Part shown: positions 50,714 through 61,200 of the stretch, piece by piece
Numbering within the stretch: position 1 is the stretch's first letter
Layout of the letters: each line of letters opens with the position of its first letter
Assembly (NCBI RefSeq): GCF_011090165.1
Contig: NZ_JAADJT010000003.1
Coordinates: 186,001-250,000 of the forward strand
DNA from: Duganella aceris
GTDB taxonomy: Bacteria > Pseudomonadota > Gammaproteobacteria > Burkholderiales > Burkholderiaceae_D
Length of the DNA stretch: 64,000 nucleotides
Direction: 5' to 3'
The notes under the pieces: model-generated
The model's input: the letters and a program-made list of their open reading frames with translations, nothing else
What the model was told of the DNA's origin: nothing
Database searches by the model: none
Position numbers and translations under genes: made by a program

Positions 50714-52080
50714 GGCGCCACTCCCTCGGCCTTGAGCGCCTTCTGCATCACATCCAGCCAGTAGCGGTGCTGGATGGTGTACAGGCCCTCGTCCTCGGTC
50801 TTGACGCCGCTCATCACCGGATTGAGGCCGATCTCGCGCGCCGCCGCGTCGGCGCCCTGCACCCAGTGCTTGGAGCCGCGCGACATGTCGTTCCACTCCA
50901 GCGCGATGCCGTTGTAGCCTTGCTGGCAGGCGCGGAATTCCTCCAGGTCGTCCGGCGTCGCCATGCCGCTGACGTTGAAAAAGTCCTCGTACTGGCGGAT
51001 GCGGCGCGCACGCGCTTCATCGGATTCGCCCTTCGGCGCGATGCAGTAGATCGTCACTTCCGTCTTGTCGACCGAGATCGGCCGCAGCAGACGGATTTGC
51101 GAGCCGAATTGGTCCATCAGGTACACGTTCGGATACAGGCACAGATTGCGCGAGCGCTCGATCATCCAGTCCGCCGTGGCGCCGCCGAACTTGTCGGCGT
51201 ATTCGCTGCGGCGCGGATAGTTGGGCCGGTCCTGCGGATTGGCCCACTGTGTCCACAGCAGCAGGTGGCCGTGCTCGAACGCGTAAAAACCGCCGCCCTG
51301 CTTGCCCCAGTTGCCCGCGTCCATGGCCTTTATGTTGTCGGTGCGGCCGGCCGCCTGCTCCTTGCGGCGGTTGGTGGTGGCCGCATAGTTCCAGTGCACC
51401 GCCGAAACGTGATAGCCGTCGGCGCCATTCTCCGCCTGCAGCTTCCAGTTGCCCTCGAAGGTGTAGGTGGATGCGCCGCGCAGCACTTCCAGCCCGTCGG
51501 CCGACTGGTTGACGATCATGTCGATGATCTTGCCGGCCTCGCCGAGGAACTCGGGCAGCGGCGCCACGTCGTCATTCAGGCTGCCGAACAGGAAGCCCTT
51601 GTAGCTCTCGAAGCGCGCTACCTTCTTCAGGTCGTGCGAGCCTTCCTTGTTGAAGCAGTCCGGATAGCCTGCGTCCTCGGGATCCTTCACCTTCAGCAGC
51701 TTGCCGCTGTTGTTGAAGGTCCATCCGTGGAACGGGCAGGTATAGGTCGCCTTGTTGCCGCGTTTGTGGCGGCACAGCTGCGCGCCGCGATGGGTGCAGG
51801 CGTTGATGAAGGCGTTCAGCTCTCCCTGGCGATTGCGCGCGATGAAGATCGGCTGGCGGCCGATGTGCGTCGTGTAGTAATCATTGTTGTTCGGGATCTG
51901 GCTTTCGTGGGCCAGATAAATCCAGTTGCCCTCGAAGATATGCTTCATCTCCAGTTCGAACAGCGCGGGATCGGTGAAGGCGCTGCGGTGCAGGCGGTAA
52001 TCGCCCTTGTCGTGGTCTTCGACCAGGTAGTGGTCCAGGCTTTTCGCCCCTGGCGCCTTGGCGGCGTGAATCGGAATCAT
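50710..52080 (-). CDS. benA: Benzoate 1,2-dioxygenase large subunit
   Basis: 456 residues. Rieske ligands are in CTHRGAQLC and CPFHGW; the catalytic iron site is in [16 protein letters not shown] (two His), with the bridging Asp region before it. Hydroxylates benzoate to the cis-diol carboxylate. It follows catA by 12 bases. Confidence 0.96.
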   Translation of the reverse strand: MIPIHAAKAPGAKSLDHYLVEDHDKGDYRLHRSAFTDPALFELEMKHIFEGNWIYLAHESQIPNNNDYYTTHIGRQPIFIARNRQGELNAFINACTHRGAQLCRHKRGNKATYTCPFHGWTFNNSGKLLKVKDPEDAGYPDCFNKEGSHDLKKVARFESYKGFLFGSLNDDVAPLPEFLGEAGKIIDMIVNQSADGLEVLRGASTYTFEGNWKLQAENGADGYHVSAVHWNYAATTNRRKEQAAGRTDNIKAMDAGNWGKQGGGFYAFEHGHLLLWTQWANPQDRPNYPRRSEYADKFGGATADWMIERSRNLCLYPNVYLMDQFGSQIRLLRPISVDKTEVTIYCIAPKGESDEARARRIRQYEDFFNVSGMATPDDLEEFRACQQGYNGIALEWNDMSRGSKHWVQGADAAAREIGLNPVMSGVKTEDEGLYTIQHRYWLDVMQKALKAEGVAP

Positions 52081-52092
52081 GGCTGTCTCTTT

Positions 52093-53013
52093 TTATGCGG
52101 CGGCGCGCACGCGCTCTACTTCGGCCGCAGGCACTGCCTGGCGATCCGAATACAGACGGAAGTCGAAGTCGATCTCTGAGTACGGCTGGTCCAGGCCCTT
52201 GGCCTTGATCGCCGCCGGATCGGTGATCTTGTTCACCGCCGGCACCAGGCCCTCGCGGCTGGCGAAGGCGAAGTCGTCCCACAGGAACTCGTCGCCGTCG
52301 ATGTTGATCTGCGTGGTCAGCTTGCGCTGGCCTTCGGCGCTGATGAAGAAGTGGATGTGCGCCGGGCGATGGCCGTGGCGGCCCAGCTGGTCCAGCAGGC
52401 GCTGGGTGGTGCCGTCCGGCGGGCAGCTGTAGCCGACCGGCAGGATGCTGCGGAACTGGTAACGGCCCTCGCCGTCGGCGATGATGGTGCGGCGCAGGTT
52501 GAACGGCGTCTGCGTCTGGTCGAAGAACGAGTAACCGCCCATCAGGTTGCAGTGCCAGACTTCGACCTTGGCGCCGGCGACCGGCTGGCCATGTTCGTCG
52601 CGCACGGTGCCCTGCATGAACAGCACTTCGGCCTTGTCGCTTTCGCTGCCGTCGTCGAGGCGCGCATAGCCCTTGCTCTCCGGCGCGCCGGCCACGTACA
52701 GCGGGCCTTCGATAGTGCGCGGCGTGCCGCCAATCAGGCCGGCCTTTGCTTCGGCTTCGTCGGCGCGGATGTCGAGGAAGCGTTCAAGGCCCAGGCCCGG
52801 CGCCAGCAGGCCGAGTTCATTGCGCACGCCGGCTTCGCGCAGGTATTCCAGTCCGCTCCAGAATTCGGTGGCCTGGATGTCCAGGTCTTCGATGGTCTTG
52901 CACAGCGCGCTGACCAGGCCGAACACCACTTGCTGCACGCGTGGATTGACCGGGCCTTTGGCGGTGTCGATGATCCAGCCTTTTACCAGGCTGTCGATGT
53001 CATTATGGGTCAT
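52093..53013 (-). CDS. catA: Catechol 1,2-dioxygenase
   Basis: 306 residues. Fe(III) ligands are recognisable: Tyr in the GYSFFDQTQ region, the second Tyr in PVGYSCPPDG and two His in HRPAHIHFF. Intradiol cleavage of catechol to cis,cis-muconate. AAGGAG is eight bases before the ATG. Between catC and benA in the operon. Confidence 0.96.
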   Translation of the reverse strand: MTHNDIDSLVKGWIIDTAKGPVNPRVQQVVFGLVSALCKTIEDLDIQATEFWSGLEYLREAGVRNELGLLAPGLGLERFLDIRADEAEAKAGLIGGTPRTIEGPLYVAGAPESKGYARLDDGSESDKAEVLFMQGTVRDEHGQPVAGAKVEVWHCNLMGGYSFFDQTQTPFNLRRTIIADGEGRYQFRSILPVGYSCPPDGTTQRLLDQLGRHGHRPAHIHFFISAEGQRKLTTQINIDGDEFLWDDFAFASREGLVPAVNKITDPAAIKAKGLDQPYSEIDFDFRLYSDRQAVPAAEVERVRAAA

Positions 53014-53037
53014 GCTAGTCTCCTTGTGGGTTATGGT

Positions 53038-53328
53038 TTAAGCGTCGCTTTCATGTATCGACGACGGGTGCCGGCACATCGGCATTACTTCGATCTTCAT
53101 GTACGGGAACAGCGGCAGCGACATCAGCAGCGCGTGCAATTCCTCGACGCTATCGACGTCGAACATGCTGACGTTGGCGTACTGGCCGGCGATGCGCCAC
53201 AGGTGGCGCCACTTGCCGCTGCGTTGCAGGCTTTGCGCCAGTTCGCGCTCGTTCTTCTTGAGTTCATCCGCCTGCGCGGCCGGCATCGCCGGGGGCAATT
53301 GGACGTCCATCCTTACGTGGAACAACAT
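53038..53328 (-). CDS. catC: Muconolactone delta-isomerase
   Basis: 96 residues, the normal size. MLFHVRMDVQLPPAMPA opening, followed by ERELAQSLQRSGKWRHLWRI and NVSMFDVDSVEELHALL. Isomerises muconolactone to 3-oxoadipate enol-lactone. Strong GGAGGAG site before the ATG. Confidence 0.96.
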   Translation of the reverse strand: MLFHVRMDVQLPPAMPAAQADELKKNERELAQSLQRSGKWRHLWRIAGQYANVSMFDVDSVEELHALLMSLPLFPYMKIEVMPMCRHPSSIHESDA

Positions 53329-53344
53329 GGTGGTCTCCTCCTCT

Positions 53345-54454
53345 TTATTTGCGGCGCAGTCGATGCAGCTTTTCCATATCGACCTCCACGCCCAGTCCAG
53401 GTCCGGTCGGCACCTGCAACATGAAATCCTTGTAGACCAGCGGCGTGCGCAGCACTTCCTCGGTCAGCAGCAGCGGACCGAATAACTCGGTGCCCGCCGA
53501 CAGATCGTGAAACGTCGAGAACAACTGGGCCGATGCCGCCGTGCCCACGCCGCCCTCCAGCATGGTGCCGCCATACAGGCCGATGCCAGACAACTGCGCC
53601 ACGGTCGCCACCTGCGCCGCCGGCAGCAGGCCGCCGGACTGGGTGATCTTGACCGCGAACACATCGGCCGCCGTGGCGTTGGCGATCGCCAGCGCATCCT
53701 GCGGGCCGTGCAGCGCCTCGTCGGCCATGATGCTGACGGCGAAGCGCTGCGCCAGCCGCGCCATGGCGGCGGTGTTCTCGGCGCGCACCGGCTGCTCGAT
53801 CAGATCGACGCCGCCCGCTTCCAGCTCGGCGATGCCGCGCACCGCTTCCAGCTCGCTCCAGGCCTGGTTGACGTCGACCCGCACGCTGACCGCGTCGCCC
53901 AGCGCGTTCTTGATCGCCAACACGTGCGCCACATCGTCGGCCAGCGCGCGGGCGCCGATCTTCAGCTTGAAGATGCGGTGGCGGCGCAGTTCCAGCATCT
54001 GCTCCGCTTCGGCGATGTCCTTGGCGGTGTCGCCGCTGGCCAGCGTCCAGGCCACCGGCAGCGCATCGCGCACGCGGCCGCCCAGCAGTTCGCTCAGCGG
54101 GATGCCGAGGCGGCGCGCCTGCGCGTCCAGCAGCGCGGTCTCGATGGCGCACTTGGCGAAGCGATTGCCCTGGATGATCTTGCGAATCTTCGCCATCGCC
54201 TTCGCCACCTGGCTCGCTTCCATGCCGATCAATAGCGGCGCGATATGGGTGTCGATATTGACCTTGATGCTGTCCGGGCTCTCTTCGCCGTAATTCAGGC
54301 CGCCGATGGTGGTGGCTTCGCCCCAGCCCTCGATACCGTCGGCGCAGACCACGCGCACCAGCACCAGCGTTTGCGTATTCATCGTCGCGACCGACAGCTT
54401 GTGCGGACGAATGGTCGGCACGTCTGCGAGGATGACTTCTATATTCTGAATCAT
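53345..54454 (-). CDS. catB: Muconate cycloisomerase
   Basis: 369 residues from MIQNIEVILADVPTIRPHKL. Enolase-superfamily catalytic Lys is in IFKLKIGARAL, with metal ligands in VRVDVNQAWSE and the IEQPV and MADEAL motifs, and the second Lys in FAVKITQSGG. Converts cis,cis-muconate to muconolactone. First gene of the large operon. The start has no obvious Shine-Dalgarno sequence and an AT-rich leader. Confidence 0.95.
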   Translation of the reverse strand: MIQNIEVILADVPTIRPHKLSVATMNTQTLVLVRVVCADGIEGWGEATTIGGLNYGEESPDSIKVNIDTHIAPLLIGMEASQVAKAMAKIRKIIQGNRFAKCAIETALLDAQARRLGIPLSELLGGRVRDALPVAWTLASGDTAKDIAEAEQMLELRRHRIFKLKIGARALADDVAHVLAIKNALGDAVSVRVDVNQAWSELEAVRGIAELEAGGVDLIEQPVRAENTAAMARLAQRFAVSIMADEALHGPQDALAIANATAADVFAVKITQSGGLLPAAQVATVAQLSGIGLYGGTMLEGGVGTAASAQLFSTFHDLSAGTELFGPLLLTEEVLRTPLVYKDFMLQVPTGPGLGVEVDMEKLHRLRRK

Positions 54455-54509
54455 ATTTAGTTTGTATAATTGATCGGGTAGATACACAATATTCCTCACC
54501 GGCGCCGCC

Positions 54510-54551
54510 GTCCAACACCGATTTAGCATGATTTTCATACCTGAAAGGTAT
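54510..54551. promoter_or_regulatory. LysR-type (CatR/BenM) operator module at catB-catR
   Basis: Contains a perfect ATAC-N7-GTAT dyad (54537-54551), the BenM/CatM recognition pattern, preceded 11 bases upstream by a GCAT half-site and by the conserved GTCCAACACCGATT. It lies three bases before the LysR start and 56 bases upstream of catB. Confidence 0.85.
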
Positions 54552-54554
54552 GCA

Positions 54555-55469
54555 ATGGAATTACGTCACCTGCGTTACTTCGTCGCTGTTGCCGACGAAA
54601 AAAACTTCACCCGCGCCGCCCAGCGGCTGCATATCGCGCAGCCGCCGCTGAGCCGGCAGATCCAGCAACTGGAGGAAGAGTTGGGGGTGGAGCTGATCGA
54701 AAAAGGCACCCGTCCGGTCAAGCTGACCGAGGCCGGCGCCTTCTTCCACGCCCATGCCCAGGAACTGCTGGCCAAGGCGGCCGAGCTGAAAACCATGACC
54801 CAGCGCGTCGGCAAAATCGAGCGCACGCTGTCGATCGGCTTTGTCGCGTCGACGCTGTACGGTTTGCTGCCGAGGATAGTGCGGCGCTACCGCATCCAGC
54901 ATCCGCAGGTCGAGGTGACGTTCCACGAGATGACCACCATGCAGCAGATCCAGGCGCTGAAGGACGGCGTGATCGACGTCGGCTTCGGCCGCGTCAAGAG
55001 CGAGGACCCGAACATCCGCCGCATCGTGCTGCGTGAGGAGCGGCTGATCGTGGCGCTGCCGGCGGCGCATCCGCGCGCCGCCTCGTCCGATCCTATGAGC
55101 CTGGTCGACCTGCAGTCGGAATGCCTGCTGGTGTATCCGAAGACGCCGCGCCCGAGCTTCGCCGACCAGGTGCTGGCGGTGCTGTCCGAGCGCGCCATCA
55201 CGCCGCTGAAGATCGTCGAAGTGCGCGAGCTGCAGATCGCCATCGGCCTGGTGGCGGCCGGCCAAGGCGTGGCTATCGTGCCGGACAGCGTGCAGGGCAT
55301 GCGCCGCGACGACGTGGTGTTCCGCGCCCTCACCGACCGCCATGCGGTGTCGCCGGTGATGTTCAGCGTGCGCAAGCTGGATCGCAGCGAGGAGCTGCAG
55401 AAGATGCTGGCCGTGATCTACGAAGTCTACGACGCGGCCGGCATCAGCTACATCCGCGAAACGCTCTAG
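54555..55469 (+). CDS. catR: LysR-family regulator of catechol/benzoate genes
   Basis: 304 residues starting MELRHLRYFVAVADEKNF; helix-turn-helix FTRAAQRLHIAQPPLSRQI. The effector domain ends as in CatR/CatM/BenM (RDDVVFRALTDRHAVSPVMF). It is divergent from catB. The inducer is presumably cis,cis-muconate, by analogy. Its 3' end overlaps the convergent benK end by four bases. Confidence 0.9.
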   Translation: MELRHLRYFVAVADEKNFTRAAQRLHIAQPPLSRQIQQLEEELGVELIEKGTRPVKLTEAGAFFHAHAQELLAKAAELKTMTQRVGKIERTLSIGFVASTLYGLLPRIVRRYRIQHPQVEVTFHEMTTMQQIQALKDGVIDVGFGRVKSEDPNIRRIVLREERLIVALPAAHPRAASSDPMSLVDLQSECLLVYPKTPRPSFADQVLAVLSERAITPLKIVEVRELQIAIGLVAAGQGVAIVPDSVQGMRRDDVVFRALTDRHAVSPVMFSVRKLDRSEELQKMLAVIYEVYDAAGISYIRETL

Positions 55470-56815
55470 GCGGCGGCCGGCGCGCGGCTGTCCGCCTTGA
55501 CGGCGGCAGCCGAGGCCGAGCGGCCATGCCGAATCAGCGACACCGCAATGGTGGCGATCACCGCCGGAATGGCGATGGCGACGAAGTTCTGCTCCAGCGG
55601 CAGCGCCATGCCGACCAGCGTGCCGATCACGATCGGCGCCAGGATCGCGCCGCTGCGGCCCACGCCCGAAGCCCAGCCGATGCCGGTCGAGCGTGCGGCG
55701 GCCGGATAGAACTGGCCGGCGTAGGCGTAGGTGACGATCTGCGTGCCGATGGTCGAGGCGCCGGCCAGGCCGACCAGCAGGTACAGCACTTCGGTCGAGA
55801 CCTTGTAGCCCAGCAGCGTGATCGACACCGCCGCCAGCGCGTACATCCCGACCAGCACATACTTGATGTGGAAGCGGTCCGCCAGCCAGCCGCCACCGAC
55901 CGCGCCGATCACCGCGCCGAAATTCAGCACCAGCACGAAGGTCAGCGCGGAACCGAGGCTGTAGCCGGCGCCCGCCATCAGCTTGGCCAGCCAGGAACTG
56001 AGCGCGTACACCATGAACAGGCACATGAAGAAGGCGATCCAGAACATCACGGTGCTGAAGCCGCGACCGTCCTGGAACAGTTTGCCGATCGGCGCACCCT
56101 CGGCGCGGTCGTGCGCCGGCACCGCGAAACGGTCGTCGGCCTGCGGCGTATAGCCCGGCTCCATGTTCGCCAGGATGGTCTTCAGTTCCGCCAGACGGTT
56201 CTGCTTCACCAGAAACGGCATCGACTCCGGCAGCGACTTCAGGATGAACGGAATCAGCACCACCGGCGCGCCGGCGGCCAGGAACACCGACGACCAGCCA
56301 TAGCTCTCGATCATGCCCTTGCCCAGCAGCGCGGCCAGCATGCCGCCGACCGCGTAGCCGCTGAACATCAGCGTCACCATGGTCGAGCGGATCCGGCGCG
56401 GCGAGTATTCGGTCATCTGCGCCACCACGTTCGGCATCACGCCGCCGATGCCCAGGCCGGCCAGGAAGCGCATCGCGCTGAACACATACGGATCCTGCGT
56501 CAAGCCGGCAGCCGCCGTGAAGACGCTGAACAGCGCCAGGCAGATGGCGATGGCGCGCGGCCGGCCGATGCGGTCGGCGATGGTGCCGAGGAAGATCGCG
56601 CCGAACATCATGCCGAACAGCGCGGAGCTGACCATGAAGCCGGCGTTCTGCGCCGTCACGCCCATGCTCTTCATGATCGACGGCAGCGCGATGCCGGCCA
56701 CCGCCAGGTCGTAGCCGTCGCAGATGATGATGACCGCGCACCAGGCCAGTATGCCGAGGTGGAAGCGGTTGAAGCGGGCGTTGTCCGCGAGGTGGTGGAT
56801 GTCGATGTGCCGCAT
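55466..56815 (-). CDS. benK: Aromatic acid:H+ symporter of the MFS (BenK type)
   Basis: 449 residues with 12 predicted membrane helices. AAHS-family signatures: CDGYDLAVAGIALPS in helix 1, then the loop 2-3 motif GTIADRIGRPRAI and RFLAGLGIGGVMPN. Imports benzoate with a proton. It starts 39 bases after the benE stop and is probably cotranscribed with benE. Confidence 0.93.
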   Translation of the reverse strand: MRHIDIHHLADNARFNRFHLGILAWCAVIIICDGYDLAVAGIALPSIMKSMGVTAQNAGFMVSSALFGMMFGAIFLGTIADRIGRPRAIAICLALFSVFTAAAGLTQDPYVFSAMRFLAGLGIGGVMPNVVAQMTEYSPRRIRSTMVTLMFSGYAVGGMLAALLGKGMIESYGWSSVFLAAGAPVVLIPFILKSLPESMPFLVKQNRLAELKTILANMEPGYTPQADDRFAVPAHDRAEGAPIGKLFQDGRGFSTVMFWIAFFMCLFMVYALSSWLAKLMAGAGYSLGSALTFVLVLNFGAVIGAVGGGWLADRFHIKYVLVGMYALAAVSITLLGYKVSTEVLYLLVGLAGASTIGTQIVTYAYAGQFYPAAARSTGIGWASGVGRSGAILAPIVIGTLVGMALPLEQNFVAIAIPAVIATIAVSLIRHGRSASAAAVKADSRAPAAA

Positions 56816-56854
56816 GATGCTGGTCTCCCTGTTGTAGTAGTAGTGTGGTGAAAT

Positions 56855-58084
56855 TTATGCGGTGGTAGCCGGGCGCAGCACGCGGTGCGCCACCACGCCG
56901 ATCAGGATTCCCCAGAACGCCGAGCCGAGGCCGAGGAAGCTCATGCCGGAGGCGGTGGCGAGGAAGGTCAGCACGGCGGCTTCGCGCTCGGGCGCGGCGG
57001 CCACCTGCGCCAGATTGACGCCGATGGGACCGAGCAGCGCCAGCCCGGCCAGCGTGACGATCAATTCCTTGGGCAAGGCGGCGAACAGCATCACCACCGA
57101 GCCGCCGCACAAGCCGGCCAGCAAATAGAACACGCCGTTGGCGATGCCGGCGACATAGCGGCGGCGCGGATCTTCGTGCGCGTCGCGGCCGGTGCACATG
57201 GCGGCGGTGATGGCGGCGATCGCGATGGTGATGCCGCCGGCGAACGCGGCCGCCAGCGAGGCCAGGCTGTTGACCACCACCACCTTGCGTACCGGGACGT
57301 CGTAGCCGGCGCCGCGCAGGATCGCCATGCCCGGCAGGTATTGGCCGCTCAGCGTGGTCAGCACCAGCGGCAGGGCCAGGCTGAAGGTGGTGGACCAGCT
57401 CCACGCGGGCGTGATGAATTGCGGCGTCACCAGTTGCAGATGGATGCCGGCGAAATGCGTCTGCCCGGTCGACATGGCGATGGCGATGCCGGCCGCCAGC
57501 AGCAGCACCACGCTGTAGCGCGGGTATAGCCGCTTGCACAGCAGGTAGGCGGCGAGCATGCCGCACACCAGCAGCGGCAGCGTGGCCATGCCCTTGAAGG
57601 CGTTCAGGCCGAACGGCAGCAGGATGCCGGCCATCATGCCGCTGGCGACGCCCTTGGGCACGTGCGACATCAGCCGATCGAAGCCGCCGGACAGGCCGAT
57701 CGCCAGCAACAGCAGCGCGGCGGTCAGGTAGGCGCCGACCGCTTCGTGGATCGACAGCGCGGGGAACAGCGGGATCAGCAGCGCGGTGCCGGGCGCGGAC
57801 CAGGCGGTGATCACCGGCGCCTTCAGCGTCCAGCTGAGGAAGATGCCGGCCACCGCCGCGCCCAGCGAAATGCCCCACACCCACGAGGCGAACATCTCGC
57901 CGGACATATTCCCCGCCTGCGCCGCCTGATAGAAAATCGCCAGCGGTCCGGCCAGCGAGACCAGCACCGCGAGGAAGCCGGCGGCGATGGCGGACAGCGA
58001 GCTGTCGGCCCAGCGCGACGCGCGGACGGCGGTGTCGGGCATAGCTGCGCCCTCGCAGCGCGGTTGCGGCTGTGATTGATGCAT
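56855..58084 (-). CDS. benE: Benzoate membrane transporter BenE
   Basis: 409 residues, about 11-12 membrane segments. BenE patterns: PLAIFYQAAQAGNMSGEMFASWVWGIS (start part), APVITAWSAPGTALL, and GYDVPVRKVVVVN. The first ATG has GGAG five bases upstream; a second ATG 14 codons later is possible. Preceded by a copy of the LysR operator module. Confidence 0.94.
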   Translation of the reverse strand: MHQSQPQPRCEGAAMPDTAVRASRWADSSLSAIAAGFLAVLVSLAGPLAIFYQAAQAGNMSGEMFASWVWGISLGAAVAGIFLSWTLKAPVITAWSAPGTALLIPLFPALSIHEAVGAYLTAALLLLAIGLSGGFDRLMSHVPKGVASGMMAGILLPFGLNAFKGMATLPLLVCGMLAAYLLCKRLYPRYSVVLLLAAGIAIAMSTGQTHFAGIHLQLVTPQFITPAWSWSTTFSLALPLVLTTLSGQYLPGMAILRGAGYDVPVRKVVVVNSLASLAAAFAGGITIAIAAITAAMCTGRDAHEDPRRRYVAGIANGVFYLLAGLCGGSVVMLFAALPKELIVTLAGLALLGPIGVNLAQVAAAPEREAAVLTFLATASGMSFLGLGSAFWGILIGVVAHRVLRPATTA

Positions 58085-58156
58085 GATGTCTCCAGGTTTT
58101 ATTCTTTTTGTATGCCGTTATTCGGCAGGGGAAGAGTAGACAAGTTGCGCGGGCCG

Positions 58157-58198
58157 GTCCAACACCGATTGAGTATGCTGTTGATACTTGCTGAGTAT
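58157..58198. promoter_or_regulatory. LysR-type (CatR/BenM) operator module at benE
   Basis: Gapless match to the module at 54510: 32 of 42 positions identical, including the first 14 bases. It contains GTAT-N7-ATAC-N7-GTAT, with tetranucleotides 11 bases apart (58173, 58184, 58195). Located 73 bases upstream of benE and 18 bases past the dnaE2 stop, in the same orientation relative to its target as at catB. Confidence 0.85.
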
Positions 58199-58215
58199 CG
58201 ACGCGGAGGAGGCAA

Positions 58216-61200
58216 TCAACAAAAGTCGCGGCTGATGGTCGGCAGCCGGCCCAGCAGATGCGACATGTCGACCAGCCGCTTGGCGACCAGGTGGCGCACG
58301 ATGCCTTCCTGTTGCCACACGCCGTACACCCCCAGCAGCGGCGCGCCCAGTACCTCGCGCCGCTGCTGCTCCACCAGCGACGGCCAGATGATGACGTTGA
58401 CGTTGCCGGTCTCGTCCTCCAGCGTGATGAACAACACGCCCTTGGCCGTGCCCGGCCGCTGCCGCACCGTGACCATGCCGCAGGCGCGCGCCAGCATGCC
58501 GTCGGTGTAGGTGTTGAGCGTGGCCGCCGGCATGAAGCGATGCTCCAGCAGCTTGGCGCGCAGCAGCGCCAGCGGATGGCGGCCCAGCGTCAATCCGTGC
58601 GAGCGGTAGTCGCCGAGGATTTCCTCGCCTTCGGTCGGCGGCCGGAGCGTCGGCGCCTCTTCGTCCGGCGTGGTCGGGCGCAGCAGATCCTTGTCCGGCG
58701 TGGCGCCGACCGCCTGCCACAAGGCTTGCCGCCGGTTGCCGGCCAGCCGCAGCAGCGCGTTGCCGCCGGCCAGCACTTGCAGGTCGTGCCGATCCAGGTC
58801 GGCGCGGCGCGCCATGTCGGCGACGCTGGCGAACGGTTGCGCGGCGCGCTCGGCTTCGATGCGTTTGGCGGCCTCGTCGCGCATGCCTTTCAGCAGCGAC
58901 AGGCCGAGCCGCACCGCCGGCTGGCCGCGCTTGCCGGCCGGTTCCTCCAGCGACGAGTCCCAGCCGCTGATGGTGACGTCGATCTCGCGCACCAGCACGC
59001 CGTGACGCTTGGCGTCCTGCACCAGTTGCGACGGGCTGTAGAAGCCCATCGGCTGGCTGTTGAGCAGCGCGCACAGGAAGGCGGCCGGTTCGTGGCACTT
59101 GAGCCAGGAGCTGGCGTAGGTCAGCAGCGCGAAGCTGGCGGCGTGCGATTCGGGGAAGCCGTATTCGCCGAAGCCTTTGATCTGCTCGCAGATCGCCTCC
59201 GCGAATTTTTCGTCGTAGCCGCGCTCCTTCATGCCGTCCATGATGCGCTGCTGATATTTGTCGACGCCGCCCTTGCGCTTCCAGGCCGCCATCGCGCGCC
59301 GCAGCTGATCGGCCTCGCCCTCGGTAAAGCCGGCGGCGAGCTGGGCGATCTGCATCACCTGCTCCTGGAAGATGGGCACGCCCAGCGTTCGTTCCAGCGC
59401 CGCTTCCAGCCCCGGCGGGCAATGCGTCGCCTCGCGCCGCATGCGGCGCTGCAAATACGGATGCACCATACCGCCCTGGATCGGCCCCGGCCGCACGATC
59501 GCCACCTCGATCACCAGATCGTAAAAGGTGCGGGGCAGCAGGCGCGGCAGCATGCTCATCTGCGCGCGCGATTCGATCTGGAACACGCCGATGGTGTCGG
59601 CCTGGCAGATCATGTCGTAGGTGGCGGGATCCTCGGCCGGAATCTCCTGCATGCGGAACACCTCGCCGCGCCGCGCGCTCACCATGTCCAGCGTGCGCCG
59701 CAGCGCCGACAACATGCCCAGCGCCAGCACGTCGACCTTCATCAGGCCGAGCTCCTCCAGGTCGTCCTTGTCCCACTGGATCACGCAGCGTCCCTCCATC
59801 GTCGCCGCCTCGATCGGCACCAGCCGCGACAGCTTGTCGTGCGAGATGACGAAGCCGCCCGGGTGCTGCGACAAATGGCGCGGAAAGCCCAGCAGCGCCA
59901 TCGCCAGCGCGGCCCATTGCTGCGCCAGTTGCGAGTCCTGGTCCAGGCCGCATTCGGCCAGCCGGGCCAGCAGGTCGTCGCGGCTGTCGAACCAGTGGTG
60001 CGACTTGGCCACCTTCTCGACGATGGCCAGGTCCACGCCCAGGGCCTTGCCGCTGTCGCGCAGCGCGCTCTTAGGCCGGTAGCTGATCACCACCGCCGCC
60101 AGCGCCGCGCGGTCGGCGCCGTATTTTTTATAGATGTACTGGATCACCTCCTCGCGCCGCTGGTGCTCGAAGTCGACGTCGATGTCGGGCGGCTCGTCGC
60201 GTTCGCGCGACATGAAACGGCCGGTCAGCATGTTGCTGCGCTCCGGATCGACCTCGGTGATATGCAGGCAATAGCACGCCACCGAATTGGCGGCCGATCC
60301 CCTGCCCTGGCACAGGATTTCCTTCGACCTGGCGAAACGTACGATATCGTAGACCGTCAGGAAGTAGGGCTCATACCGCAGCTCCGCGATCAGCACCAAT
60401 TCCTTTTCGATCTGCTTGCGCACCTTGTCCGACACGCCCGCCGGCCAGCGATCCCGCGCGCCCGCGTAGACCTCCTGCCGCAGATAGCTGGCGGCGGTAT
60501 GGCCGGGCGGCACCAGCTCCTTCGGGTACTCGTAGCGCAGCTGTCCGAGATTGAAGGTGCAGCGCTGCACGATGCTGATCGTCTCCGCCAACGCCGCCGG
60601 CGGATACAGGTTCGCCAGCCGCAAGCGCGGCCGCAGATGCTGCTCCGCGTTCTGCGACAGCGCATAGCCGCATTCGCCGACCGCCTTGCCGATGCGCACG
60701 GCGGTCAGCGTGTCGTGCAACGGCTTGCGCGAGCGCACGTGCATGCAGACGTGCCCGACCGCCACCACCCGCATATGGTGCTGCAGCGCCACCTCGTCGA
60801 TGCTGGCCTGGTGCGCTTCGTCGAAGGCGCGTTGCAGCAGGTTCAAACCCATCCAGACGCGGCCGGGGAAGGTGGCCTCCATCCACGCCGCCTGCGCGTG
60901 CAGCCGGTCGACGTCGTCCGGCTGGTGCGCCGGATAATGCGGCAGCAGGATCAGCAGGCAATCAGGCAGCCCTTGCAAATGCGCGAAGGCCGGGGGCGGC
61001 GACGCCAGGTCGGCCGGCGTCAGCAGATAGCTGCCCTTGGCGACGCGATTGCGGGCGATGGTGATCAGCTCGCACAGATTGCCGTAGCCGTTGCGGTTTT
61101 TAGCCAGCGCCACGAACGACAACGCCGGGCCGCCATCCGGATTGGTCAGATGAAAATGGCTGCCGATAATCAGCGGCAGTCCCGCCTCCTTGGCGGCGGC

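Noticed and set aside
54561..57884. Very long minus-strand open frame across catR, benK and benE
   Set aside because: It is a wrong-frame read through three well-defined genes; GC-rich codon structure keeps it open by chance.
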